64,000 bases of DNA from JBEKCD01 sp050015055. Its GTDB lineage: Archaea > Thermoproteota > Bathyarchaeia > Bathyarchaeales > Bathycorpusculaceae. Both the position numbers and the translations under genes were made by a program. The stretch covers positions 1 to 64,000 of the forward strand of contig JBEKCD010000004.1 in NCBI GenBank assembly GCA_050015055.1, written 5' to 3'. Shown in pieces: positions 52,001 through 60,339 of this stretch (the stretch's first letter is position 1; the number at the start of each line of letters is the position of its first letter). A model generated the notes under the pieces. That model was not told the DNA's origin and made no database searches. It saw only the letters and a list, made by a program, of their open reading frames with translations.

Positions 52001-52876
52001 ATGTCGCCCGATGAAGGAATTGGAGAGGTTGCGAGTAATCCGTTCACGAGGGATGGCAAAGTCCTCTTAAGCAAAGTTGCGGCTGCTCGAGACGTGAAAA
52101 CAGACATTCTTAAGGCCGTTGACATGATTGGCGGTTTCAACAAGGTCATCGACAAAGGTGACCAAGTCTTGCTTAAGCCCAACTACAACAGTGCCGATCC
52201 TCCGCCCGCTTCGAGCGACCCTGAATTTCTTAAGGCAATGGTAGAGTTGCTGCTTGAACACGGCGCTGGAAAAGTCATCCTGGGAGAATCTTCTTGGCAA
52301 GGGGTTGCCACTCGGAAGACGCTGGAACGAGCTGGAGCACTATCTGCGCTGAAAGACACGGGCGCAGAAATCGCGTTTTTCGACGAAGAAAAGTACGTCA
52401 AAGTAAACGTGGGCGGGAAATACCTAAAACACGTCAGCTTGGCAGAACGAGCCATGCGAGCGGACAAAATAGTCTATTCCTGCTGCATGAAGACGCACTT
52501 CCGCGCCGACTTCTCCCTCAGCCTGAAACTGGCCTTCGGGTTTACAAAAAAGAGCGAAAGAATGGAATTTCACATCAGACACCTGAAGCAAAAACTCGTC
52601 GATCTGAACCTGGTAGTGCATCCAAACCTGATAATCATGGACGGAAGAAAATGCTTCATAACGGGAGGGCCCTTCAGCGGCGAAGTACGAAACGCAAACG
52701 TCATCCTTGCTTCAGGGGACCGAGTAGCCATGGACGTTGAATCCATCAAAGTCATCGAAAGTTTCGAAGGATCCAAATTGAAGGACAGCCCGTGGACCTA
52801 CACTCAAATCCGCCAAGCAACCGCTCTCGGCCTCGGAGTAAAAAGCGAAGACGAGTATACAGTCGTTATCAAATGA
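52001..52876 (+). CDS. DUF362 domain protein, 291 aa
   Basis: ATG 52001 follows GGTG by nine bases; an earlier frame start at 51908 is less protein-like. DUF362 motifs: GDQVLLKPNYNSADPPPASS (K-P-N), VILGESSWQGVATRKTLERA, KIVYSCCMKTHFRADFSLSL (K-x-H) and DGRKCFITGGPFSGEV. The family often occurs with iron-sulfur domains, absent here, and has no agreed activity. The next gene encodes a cytochrome b5-like protein, hinting at a redox role. Confidence 0.85.
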   Translation: MSPDEGIGEVASNPFTRDGKVLLSKVAAARDVKTDILKAVDMIGGFNKVIDKGDQVLLKPNYNSADPPPASSDPEFLKAMVELLLEHGAGKVILGESSWQGVATRKTLERAGALSALKDTGAEIAFFDEEKYVKVNVGGKYLKHVSLAERAMRADKIVYSCCMKTHFRADFSLSLKLAFGFTKKSERMEFHIRHLKQKLVDLNLVVHPNLIIMDGRKCFITGGPFSGEVRNANVILASGDRVAMDVESIKVIESFEGSKLKDSPWTYTQIRQATALGLGVKSEDEYTVVIK

Positions 52877-52939
52877 GAAACAAAACGTGCGTTGACCCAC
52901 CTATTCAAAAGGCTCAAATAGCCCAACTCGGCTACACAG

Positions 52940-53200
52940 TTGCGTGGTGTCAACTTGGAGGGCGTTCAACGCAAGTTCACTCTCGAAGAGCTGAAGCAGT
53001 ATGATGGAAAAGAGGGTAGACCCGCCTACATTGCCTACAAGGGCAAGGTGTACGACGTTACGGACAATTATCTGTGGATAGACGGAGATCATCAGGGCGA
53101 ACACGTAGCGGGCAAAGATTTGACAGAAGACATGGCAAGTGCGCCGCACGGTGAAGAAAACCTGGAGAGAGTCAAACTCATCGGCATACTCGTCCCCTGA
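52940..53200 (+). CDS. Cytochrome b5-like heme-binding domain protein, 86 aa
   Basis: Start TTG at 52940, or TTG 52955 which has GGTG five bases upstream. The fold motif FTLEELKQYDGKEGRPAYIA then YKGKVYDVTDNYLWIDGDHQ and GEHVAGKDLTEDM...SAPHGEENL is the prokaryotic small cytochrome b5 family; histidines in DHQGEH and PHG are candidate heme ligands. Soluble, likely an electron carrier or ligand sensor. It follows the DUF362 gene by 63 bases. Confidence 0.85.
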   Translation: MRGVNLEGVQRKFTLEELKQYDGKEGRPAYIAYKGKVYDVTDNYLWIDGDHQGEHVAGKDLTEDMASAPHGEENLERVKLIGILVP

Positions 53201-53320
53201 CCAGAGCGCACTGACGAGGATTCTTCTCTTGCAAAGTGCTCTTGAGAACCAATTTGTCGTTGGCAAGAAGTTTTGCATCAATGTACCCTCAGCGAAGCGA
53301 GCGTTTAGATAACTTATATA

Positions 53321-53326
53321 GCGCGC
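53321..53326. repeat. GC tract, left edge of dockerin relic
   Basis: ATAGCGCGCCCC at the 3' limit of dockerin similarity. Confidence 0.55.
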
Positions 53327-53452
53327 CCCCTAGTTTGAATCCGTAAGCCTGTGCCAAAATAACAAGGTCTGCAAGGCCGACCTTGCCATCACCATTTAAA
53401 TCACCAAGGATAGGAACGCTCCCTGTCAAAATCACTGAAGTGATAGTATTTA

Positions 53453-53462
53453 GCGTGCGCGC
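53453..53462. repeat. GC tract, right edge of dockerin relic
   Basis: GCGTGCGCGC, the 5' limit of the relic frame. Confidence 0.55.
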
Positions 53463-53731
53463 TCATTGATACTTCGCAACAGAAAGCAACAGCCCCAACC
53501 GCCACCACCGCTCCGCCGGTCTGAGCGAACTCCCCTTTTGGCAGCAAGCTGCCGAAAGACCCCCTATCTTTTCGCGACAAGAGTCATGCCATACAGCCAC
53601 TTAACCCTACTGCCTGCCTAGCCATGCAAGTTTCACAATTCCGTAGGGCGTGAGCGGGTAGAAGATGATTCCAGAACCTTTAAATCATGAACGCGTTTAA
53701 AGCGGAACGGTGGGGAATAGAAGGGAAGGAA

Positions 53732-54802
53732 ATGAAAACAGTTAAAGTACTAACTCTGATTCTCGCACTCGCATTAATCACCGCACCGTTGCTCATTGTT
53801 GTCAGACCAGTACACGCGAACCCAGACTCATCCTATGCCGTTAAGCCAGTAGCAATTTCACCTCTGACTGACATCAACTCGTCCGTGTATGGCTTGGAAA
53901 CGCCTGCCACACCTACGCCAGTAGGCGACAACTTCACGGTGGAAATACACTTGACTGGCGCAACCGGCGTTTCCGGTGTCGAGGTTCACTTCCTTTTTGA
54001 CAACATCCTGTCCTACGCTACGCCCTTAAGTTTCACTGACATGCTCGGCACGTCAGGCGGAGTTCTCACAGGTCCGCAGTCGAAGCTGTTGTACGGTGTT
54101 AGTGCAGGCTTCTACGATGCGAGCGGTAATGGACCGTTGGATGCTCCATACACGGGAGCCGTTCGCTACAATGTTGCAGCTGCTTCCACTGGTGCTGCGC
54201 AAGATGTTACAGATGCCTTGGTAGCCAAGATAACTTTCCAGATCACGAACCGTCCGACGTCGGATATCGGGACAGTGAACTTCCCCTTGGTGTTGGACTT
54301 CACGGATATCGTTGCAACGTCAACTAAAGGCGCCGACATTCAGGGAACACTCACCCTCGACGCGCCGTCAGCTCCACCAGGCCAGCAGCATTACACATTA
54401 ACGGTGAACGTTGTCGGAAACGGAACCGTGACGATCAACCCTCAAAGCGCGACCTACCTCAGCGGGACCACCGTCACCTTGACTGCCGTTCCTACAAACG
54501 ACAACTTCACACTTTCCGGTTGGAGCGGTGACATAACCGATACGAGAACTACCGTCCACATAACCATGGACGGAAACAAGACGGTCACTGCAACTTTCAT
54601 CCCCGCCGTGCATGGCGTCCTAGGAGATCTCAACCACGACGGCAAAGTCGACCTGAAAGACCTTGCCCTCTTCGCTTCATGTTGGCATTTGCAAAAAGGA
54701 GACCCAGGCTTCATCACAGAAGCTGACCTAAACGGCGACAACATCATAAACCTCGAGGACTTCGTGACCTTCGCCATAATATACCACAAAGGTTCATCTT
54801 AG
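53732..54802 (+). CDS. Secreted cohesin-like/dockerin protein, 356 aa
   Basis: ATG 53732 follows AGGGAAGG; an upstream ATG at 53687 lies on the TATA box TTTAAATC. Signal peptide MKTVKVLTLILALALITAPL. Residues ~25-215 form a cohesin-like beta-sandwich (VGDNFTVEIHLTGATGVSGV, EVHFLFDNILSYA). An InlB-type B repeat follows (YTLTVNVVGNGTVTINPQS, FTLSGWSGDI), and the C-terminus is a full type I dockerin with two calcium loops (LGDLNHDGKVDLKDLALFAS, EADLNGDNIINLEDF). It is a paralogue of the 725-residue protein at 57.0 kb. Confidence 0.85.
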   Translation: MKTVKVLTLILALALITAPLLIVVRPVHANPDSSYAVKPVAISPLTDINSSVYGLETPATPTPVGDNFTVEIHLTGATGVSGVEVHFLFDNILSYATPLSFTDMLGTSGGVLTGPQSKLLYGVSAGFYDASGNGPLDAPYTGAVRYNVAAASTGAAQDVTDALVAKITFQITNRPTSDIGTVNFPLVLDFTDIVATSTKGADIQGTLTLDAPSAPPGQQHYTLTVNVVGNGTVTINPQSATYLSGTTVTLTAVPTNDNFTLSGWSGDITDTRTTVHITMDGNKTVTATFIPAVHGVLGDLNHDGKVDLKDLALFASCWHLQKGDPGFITEADLNGDNIINLEDFVTFAIIYHKGSS

Positions 54803-54867
54803 CAAATCGCCCCCCTTTATTTTTCTGTCAATCTAATAGGCTCCCGAAAACACGCGCTAAGTGTGCC

Positions 54868-55074
54868 TTGTCCCATCGTAGAATTGGCGAATTGAGAGAA
54901 TTGGCCAGAAAAGACGAAACAGCGCACATGGAAGCCCTTGAGGCTGAAAGCATCCTTACACACCTTACCTTTGGAAAGAGAATCCGCTATTACAAGTTCA
55001 ACGAAGCTTCACCCAAGGCGAAGGCAGTGCGGGGTCTGATAGAAACTTTCAAACAGGAGCTGTCAAAAAGCTGA
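54868..55074 (+). pseudogene. Truncated winged-helix regulator (C-terminal part)
   Basis: The frame MSHRRIGELRELARKDETAH then LTFGKRIRYYKFNEASPKAK has the wing and tail pattern of ArsR/HTH-20 regulators (F-G-K-R-x-R-Y-Y-K-x-N), but the recognition helices are absent. Starts with TTG and no ribosome site, just after ACACGCGCTAAG. Best read as a 5'-truncated regulator, though a short functional protein cannot be excluded. Confidence 0.45.
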
Positions 55075-55076
55075 GG

Positions 55077-55106
55077 CTATGGGTAGTGTTGTCGGTAGTG
55101 CTAGTT
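55077..55106 (-). pseudogene. Dockerin C-terminal tail relic
   Basis: Minus frame ends HYRQHYP and stop, matching the end of the 725-residue dockerin protein (AQHYGQHYP). Similarity begins just after the CGCGCGC at 55107-55113. Confidence 0.4.
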
Positions 55107-55298
55107 CGCGCGCAACTTTGCGTTTTTCCGTCAATCTAACTTATAGCTCATGTACTTCTCGCACGGATTAGGTTCAAATCTAATCAGTAACTCTCTCTCA
55201 GAAGCGCGCGTTAAACATTGAATCCAAAAGCACAGAGCAACTAGAATAATTGTTTAAATATGGATTATGTGCAATGAGGATAAAGAGGGACGCGGTTA

Positions 55299-56000
55299 TT
55301 GCCCTTCGATGACGCCTTAACTGTTGCAATAATCACGGTAGGGGTGATAATCGCCTGTTTAATCGTCGTTTTTGCGATGCGAAGGCGGGGAAAAAAGGAG
55401 AAAAAAACTGTAGAAGAGGAATTACAGGCTGATCTTAGGGGTTACCCGTTCAGAGTCAGCAAGAGCGTCCCTGCCGAGGAAGCTTCACACGCCAAAGAAG
55501 AACTCCGAATATTGGATTTGGAGAGGGAGATTCTGAGCGACGCGATCAGGCGACTCTACGAAGCGCACGCGGAAGGCAAAATAACAGAAGAAGAAAGAGA
55601 AAGGCTCGCACAGACGTATAAGTCTCGAATGATGACGGTGAAAGACGCCATTTCTAAAGACGAATCCGTAGTGGCCTTGCACGAGCTTGAAGGCATGCAG
55701 CAAGACTTGATGAAACTGTTCAGCGAACGATTCGACGAACTAACCTCGAAAATTGAAGAACTTAGAACAAAAACCGAAATCAAATCCATAAAAGAAATAA
55801 CAATATCCCCCAAAGCGTCGACAACCGAAACCCCCGCTTCTGAAGAAAAACCCACGGAAGAAGAGAAAGCCAAGAAGAAGAGAAAGCAATCGCCAGCCAA
55901 ACCCAGCCCACGAACGGAAGCAGAAAAACGAATCGAAGAAATCAGAGCCGAAGTGGAAAAAGTCCTAGACAAACTGGGGCAGATGGAAATTGAATCCTAA
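55299..56000 (+). CDS. Membrane-anchored coiled-coil protein, 233 aa
   Basis: Start TTG 55299, with TATA TTTAAATATGG near 55252. One N-terminal helix (LTVAIITVGVIIACLIVVFA) then a basic stretch RRRGKKEKK. The rest is cytoplasmic coiled coil (AKEELRILDLEREILSDAIR, ELEGMQQDLMKLFSERFDEL), a charged linker, and a final helix (EKRIEEIRAEVEKVLDKLGQ). Function unknown. It overlaps the RpiA gene by 11 bases, so the two are translated together. Confidence 0.7.
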   Translation: MPFDDALTVAIITVGVIIACLIVVFAMRRRGKKEKKTVEEELQADLRGYPFRVSKSVPAEEASHAKEELRILDLEREILSDAIRRLYEAHAEGKITEEERERLAQTYKSRMMTVKDAISKDESVVALHELEGMQQDLMKLFSERFDELTSKIEELRTKTEIKSIKEITISPKASTTETPASEEKPTEEEKAKKKRKQSPAKPSPRTEAEKRIEEIRAEVEKVLDKLGQMEIES

Positions 56001-56721
56001 ACAGGAATGGGTTGAAAAAGCCAAGAAAAACGCCGCCCTAGAAGCCGTAAAACACGTTAAAAATGGCTTCACGGTTGGGCTTGGCAGCGGAAGCACAGCC
56101 GCCTACGCCATCGAAGAAATCGGAAAAAGAATGAAAAAAGAAGAACTGCACGTTCAAGGCGTTCCAACATCATACCAAGCCTTCATGCTCGCCGTCCAGC
56201 ACGGGATCCCAGCAACGACCCTTGAAGAACAGCCCATATTGGATTTGACAATAGACGGAGCAGACCAGATAGACCCAGAACTAAACCTCATCAAAGGCAT
56301 GGGCGGAGCACTCGCACGCGAAAAAATCGTGGCCTCCGCATCCAAAAAACTGATAATAATCGCAGACGAAAACAAGAAAGTCAAGATTCTAGGAGAAAAC
56401 AATCACCCAGTGCCCCTAGAAACACTGCCCTTCGCAGCCTCACTTGTAATGCGCAGAATAAAAGAAATAGGCGGAACACCTGCCCTAAGAGAAGGAAAAA
56501 TGAAAGTCGGACCTGTCATAACGGACAACGGAAACGTCATCATAGACGCAGACTTTGGACTCGTGCACGAGCCAACTGAGCTAGAACACAAACTCAAGTC
56601 CATACCCGGAATTTTGGAGACCGGCCTCTTCGTCCAAATGGCAGAAATAGCATATGTCGGAAAACACTCCAACGTAGAGAAACTAACTAGAAAACAAGCC
56701 CTCAAGACTTCCGACGAATGA
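55990..56721 (+). CDS. rpiA: Ribose-5-phosphate isomerase A
   Basis: 243 residues from TTG 55990. RpiA motifs: FTVGLGSGSTAAYAIEEIGK, LDLTIDGADQIDPELNLIKG (catalytic Asp-Gly-Ala-Asp), GMGGALAREKIVASASKKLI (catalytic Lys) and KVGPVITDNGNVIIDADFGL. It interconverts ribose- and ribulose-5-phosphate. Together with the class II aldolase at 33 kb it belongs to central sugar-phosphate metabolism. Starts inside the upstream coiled-coil gene. Confidence 0.95.
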   Translation: MNPKQEWVEKAKKNAALEAVKHVKNGFTVGLGSGSTAAYAIEEIGKRMKKEELHVQGVPTSYQAFMLAVQHGIPATTLEEQPILDLTIDGADQIDPELNLIKGMGGALAREKIVASASKKLIIIADENKKVKILGENNHPVPLETLPFAASLVMRRIKEIGGTPALREGKMKVGPVITDNGNVIIDADFGLVHEPTELEHKLKSIPGILETGLFVQMAEIAYVGKHSNVEKLTRKQALKTSDE

Positions 56722-56805
56722 ACATTCATGCACGCCTAACTTGACAACTGCACAACTGTTCTCCGTTCTCCAGAAAATTGTATGTTAATGAGATAGAATT
56801 AAGAG

Positions 56806-56886
56806 TTTGCCCAATGGTCGCCAAGTCATTCGCTCGATCAGTAATAAATAAGAAAACCAAAGGTTTCCGAGCCATTGGCGGGCAAA
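56806..56886. repeat. Imperfect 81-base inverted repeat
   Basis: TTTGCCCAATGG (56806-56817) pairs with CCATTGGCGGGCAAA (56872-56886), and AAACC/GGTTT pair inside. It lies between convergent rpiA and the dockerin gene. It could be a shared terminator, a structured RNA, or a tiny inverted-repeat element. Confidence 0.5.
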
Positions 56887-57023
56887 GTTAAGCAAAATCT
56901 CATCTTTCCGCATGATTAGTGCTTTTGTCGTCTTTTGCGTCTTTTGCTCTTGCTGGATGGGAGAAGGCGTTTGCCGCTCGTTATGGATTCTCTGCTGCGT
57001 TGCACACAAAAAAAAGTTAGGGA

Positions 57024-59201
57024 TTATGGGTAGTGTTGTCCGTAGTGCTGGGCCAGTATCACAAGATCTGACAGGCTTATTTTTCCGTTATTGTCGATAT
57101 CTGCGTTGGGATTCCATGCTGGGTCTGTTGGCGTGGAGCCATAGGCTTTTGCTAGATTTACCAAGTCCTGGAGTCTAACACTGAGGTCGCCGTCAACGTC
57201 GCCCGGAACAGTAACGGTTGTCCGGCCGCCTGTGCAGTTGTTGTTTGTCGTATCCGCTTCTCCGGGAACTGGCGGTGCATAGGCGCTTATGGTGTAGTTG
57301 CCGTAGGCAAAGCCCGTGGTGTTCCAGACAGAAGTGATGGTTACCGAGTTTCGGCTGGTCAGATTGATGTTCTCAAGTGTTGCGATGATGGTTTGATTTG
57401 CATATATCGTGACGTTAAAGGTTTCTGAGTAGTCACCTTGGTCTACGATAGTCGTGTTTATGCCTATGGAATAGCTTTGTCCTACGACGCTTTTGAGCGT
57501 GGTTACATTGGTTATGGCTATATCGTGGCCTAATGGTAGAGTTGACGTGTAGTGTGCTGTTGCTGTGTGTGCTGCGGTCATGTTGATTGTGATTGGGTTG
57601 GATGTGTTGCTTTGAGCCATACCGTCGACGTCCCAGTGGTTGAATTGATAGTTTGTGATGGGTGGAGCGGTTAGTGTTACGTTTTGTGACGTGTCGTACC
57701 AGCCTTGTCCCGAGATTGTGGTGATGCCGTTTGGATCGGTTTTAACCGTCAAGTAATATTGGGTCTTGAAGTTTCCAGTTATGTTTCCTGAGGTTGTGGC
57801 TGTAATAGAGCCGTTTTGCAGTGCCGACAGGCCTGAGGTTGAAGTCCACAGGTACTGTTTGCTGGTGTTTGTGGCCAGTGGCGAGGAGAACGAGAAAGCA
57901 TGAGAGGAGCTGTTGTCCCACCACAGCGAAGCAGGCAGCGCGCTGTAGTTATATCCCGTTCCGTCTATGGTCACAATAGTTCCGATGAAGCCGCTGTCGA
58001 CGCCAGCCTGTCTGAACGTTACCTGATACTGGGTCTTCCAGTTCCAAGTTATGCTGGAGTTGGCATTAATCGTGAAGGCCACGGTTGAGCCGTTACCTGA
58101 AGCCGGAACACTGCCCGTTCCAATCCAGCCTGTGCAGGCGTATCGAGTTCCAGAGGGACCGAACACTGGAGAAGTCACGGACTCGGTTATGATTGTGCCA
58201 GGGTCAAACCAACCACTAGCGGGAGTTGGAGAGTCGTACGGAGAAGTGGCAGTCAAAAAGTATTGAGTCTGGTAATTGGCTGTTAGTGTGTGGTTGCCGT
58301 TCATAGTTATGCTGTATGGGTTTGCAGAGCCAGCGTTTGTGCCGTCAAGAGTCCACTTTGAGAAATTGTAGCTAGTGTTCGGTGTAGCCATAGCTTGAAC
58401 GATTGTTCCGCTGGAGAAGACGTACGGAGGTGACTGAGTAACTCCGTTGACTTTGACATTAACTGTTCCTGCACTCGCTAGGTTCTGCAGAACTGTTAAA
58501 GTGTAGTTTGAAGGAGGCGTGTAGTTACTGTCCAAGACCAAACTTCCTGAGATGAGACCGACGTCAACTGGTACAGATTGAAATGTTTGTGGATCCTGAG
58601 TCTCAACGTCTGTGAAAGTATAATCGAGGGGGAGCCTCACAGAAGTCTCGTTTGCCTGCGGCTGCCTTATTATGTGAAATGTCATGTTTGCCACCACTCC
58701 GTCCTGGCCGTTCCAGGGAATGCCTGTAGAGGCCGCTCCGGCTTCATAGTACGTGGCGTTCGTGTAAGGGAAGTCAATCGAATTTCCAGAAGCGTCGTAG
58801 AATCCTGCAGAGATACCGTACAGGAGCCTGTTTTGGGGTCCCGTGAGAACGCCCCCAGTCGTGCCCAGAAAGTCAGTGAATCCTGTTGGAACAGCGTAGG
58901 TCAGGATGTTGCCAAAGTAGAAGTGCACTTCCACGCCGTTGACTCCGCGCGGAACATTCGTCGCTGTGGCGTTGGTAAGGTGAAGCTCAACTGTGAAGTT
59001 GTCGCCGACTGCTGACGGTGTTGCTGGAACCTCCAGGCCATAGCTACTTGAGTTCAGATCAGTAAGCGGCAGCAGAGCTTTGGGTTGGACACTTAGATAG
59101 ACGGGGACTGATGAGAATGCGCGTTCTTGTATCATGGGAAACAAAGCTGCGCAGACCAGCAGAATGACAAATACTCGGGCTATTACACGAAAACTTTTCA
59201 T
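57024..59201 (-). CDS. Secreted cohesin-like/CARDB/dockerin protein, 725 aa
   Basis: Signal peptide (RVFVILLVCAALFPMIQERA), cohesin-like domain (~30-230: VGDNFTVELHLTNATATNVP, GVNGVEVHFYFGNILTYAVP), then a chain of five or so B-repeat-like units (YNFSKWTLDGTNAGSANPYS, YQFNHWDVDGMAQSNTSNPI). A CARDB domain follows (~555-655: SVVGQSYSIGINTTIVDQGD) and a C-terminal dockerin (PGDVDGDLSVRLQDLVNLAK, NADIDNNGKISLSDLVILAQ). The N-terminal domain is close to the one at 53.7 kb. Likely surface scaffolding or sugar binding. Confidence 0.85.
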   Translation of the reverse strand: MKSFRVIARVFVILLVCAALFPMIQERAFSSVPVYLSVQPKALLPLTDLNSSSYGLEVPATPSAVGDNFTVELHLTNATATNVPRGVNGVEVHFYFGNILTYAVPTGFTDFLGTTGGVLTGPQNRLLYGISAGFYDASGNSIDFPYTNATYYEAGAASTGIPWNGQDGVVANMTFHIIRQPQANETSVRLPLDYTFTDVETQDPQTFQSVPVDVGLISGSLVLDSNYTPPSNYTLTVLQNLASAGTVNVKVNGVTQSPPYVFSSGTIVQAMATPNTSYNFSKWTLDGTNAGSANPYSITMNGNHTLTANYQTQYFLTATSPYDSPTPASGWFDPGTIITESVTSPVFGPSGTRYACTGWIGTGSVPASGNGSTVAFTINANSSITWNWKTQYQVTFRQAGVDSGFIGTIVTIDGTGYNYSALPASLWWDNSSSHAFSFSSPLATNTSKQYLWTSTSGLSALQNGSITATTSGNITGNFKTQYYLTVKTDPNGITTISGQGWYDTSQNVTLTAPPITNYQFNHWDVDGMAQSNTSNPITINMTAAHTATAHYTSTLPLGHDIAITNVTTLKSVVGQSYSIGINTTIVDQGDYSETFNVTIYANQTIIATLENINLTSRNSVTITSVWNTTGFAYGNYTISAYAPPVPGEADTTNNNCTGGRTTVTVPGDVDGDLSVRLQDLVNLAKAYGSTPTDPAWNPNADIDNNGKISLSDLVILAQHYGQHYP

Positions 59202-59405
59202 CTAGCTTTATCCTCCAGCTGCACCTTTCTAAACACAGATAAGAAGCTTCCTGTTTTTGAGTCCCCACACCACACTCTTGCAGCAGAAGCAGAAACTAAA
59301 GTTCAGTACAAAGACAAAAAAAGGGTTCTTGAAAACAGTCGAATAATGGAAAAGCCTTTAATGAGCTTGAAAGTAGAAACAAGGCTAAGAAGGAATTACT
59401 AGAGA

Positions 59406-59553
59406 GCCGGGGTAGCCTAGCCTGGCCAGGGCGCCAGACTCATAATCTGGAGAACAACAAACGGGGCAATAAGAGGCGCCCAATGTCCAGAAGTCGCGGG
59501 CTCGAATCCCGCCCCACTGCCGGAGCAAGCCTCCGTCAGGGCGAACGGCACCA
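59406..59553 (+). tRNA. tRNA-Met(CAU) with two non-canonical introns
   Basis: Exons 59406-59452, 59493-59515 and 59546-59550, with CCA encoded at 59551-59553. Intron 1 (40 bases) splits the variable loop, positions 45/46: CTGG/CCAG central helix, bulges AG/A and AA/G. Intron 2 (30 bases) splits the 3' acceptor strand: CGCC/GGCG helix, bulges CC/A and AA/C. Spliced, GCCGGGG pairs with CCCCGGC, the anticodon loop is CTCATAA and the T-stem GCGGG/CCCGC. The anticodon could also be an Ile2 type. Confidence 0.88.
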
Positions 59554-59669
59554 ATCAGCGAGTCCGCAACCAACAGACACCGTAGTCAAGCTCTGCCCAA
59601 CATCAGCATTTCCCCTGCTGCTCTCCGTTTGCCCATTTCTTCTGAACCCAGTAAGTATTGCAGCGCGCG

Positions 59670-60332
59670 TTCTAAGCCTTATATTTCTTCGATTGCACTA
59701 GCCACTCCATGCCGTCCAGAAGAGGAGAGATACCCAAGTGACTACACCGACGAGGAACTTCGAGCCCAAGTCCATGAACTCGAGAGCGCCGTCACCATCC
59801 CTGTAAACGTTGATATCATGGCAGACTACAGGGTATTCGACATCGGCGAAGCGAAGAGATTCTGAGGCAGGCTAAGAAGATTGTTCTCCAAGACTGCGGC
59901 TGCTGCACCGACAAAAGGAACTGCGACGCTCCCCGACATGTTTGCATAAGCTTAGAACCCGCCGAGGACTACGTGACCAAGTTCGCCAAGTACAATCCCC
60001 GCGAGTCCACGCTGAAGGAGGCGCTTAACGCTCTGAGAAGGAGCCACGAGGCCGGCCTCGTCCACATGGCTTACATGATGAAGGGCAACGACCGCCCCAC
60101 GCTAATCTGCAGCTGCTGCCCCTGCTGCTGCCATACTCTGGGCGGACTCCTCCGCCACGGAATAGCCACACAGATCCTCACATCTAAGTTCGTCGCCGGA
60201 AAGCAAACATGCGAGCGCAGGTTGAGTTTCGCAGCGTTTGCGTCGATGACTACTCAAAATGTTTTCAAGGCTTGCTTGAAAAGATTTAAAGGGGAGCTGA
60301 TGTTTCATAAAATCGACGTTACAAGGAGTTGA
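59670..60332 (+). pseudogene. Frameshifted 4Fe-4S ferredoxin-family gene
   Basis: Frame one reads PSDYTDEELRAQVHELESAV to VFDIGEA; the next frame continues EEILRQAKKIVLQDCGCCTD, NCDAPRHVCISLEP, and later RPTLICSCCPCCCHTLGGLL. One missing base near 59857 separates them. The cysteine patterns match a family of ferredoxin-like proteins that normally continue with further CxxCxxC clusters, absent here. The 5' end is lost near the GC tract at 59663-59669, and the 3' end is repl aced by unrelated sequence. Confidence 0.65.
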
Positions 60333-60339
60333 GTTTTTA

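Larger units (their letters stand above)
53289..53462 (-). pseudogene. Dockerin relic enclosed by GC tracts
   Basis: The minus frame reads TLNTITSVILTGSVPILGDL then NGDGKVGLADLVILAQAYGF, a full first half of a type I dockerin (D-x-N-x-D-G...D-L), then KLGGAL and a run-on to TGA at 53289. It has no start. Its recognisable part lies between the GC tracts at 53453-53462 and 53321-53326. Confidence 0.7.

Noticed and set aside
55140..55185. tRNA T-arm-like GATTAG-GTTCAAAT-CTAATC
   Set aside because: The loop is eight bases with a six-base stem and no acceptor or anticodon arm could be built; not called as a tRNA.
59385..59573. Minus-strand frame opposite tRNA-Met
   Set aside because: Antisense to the three-exon tRNA.
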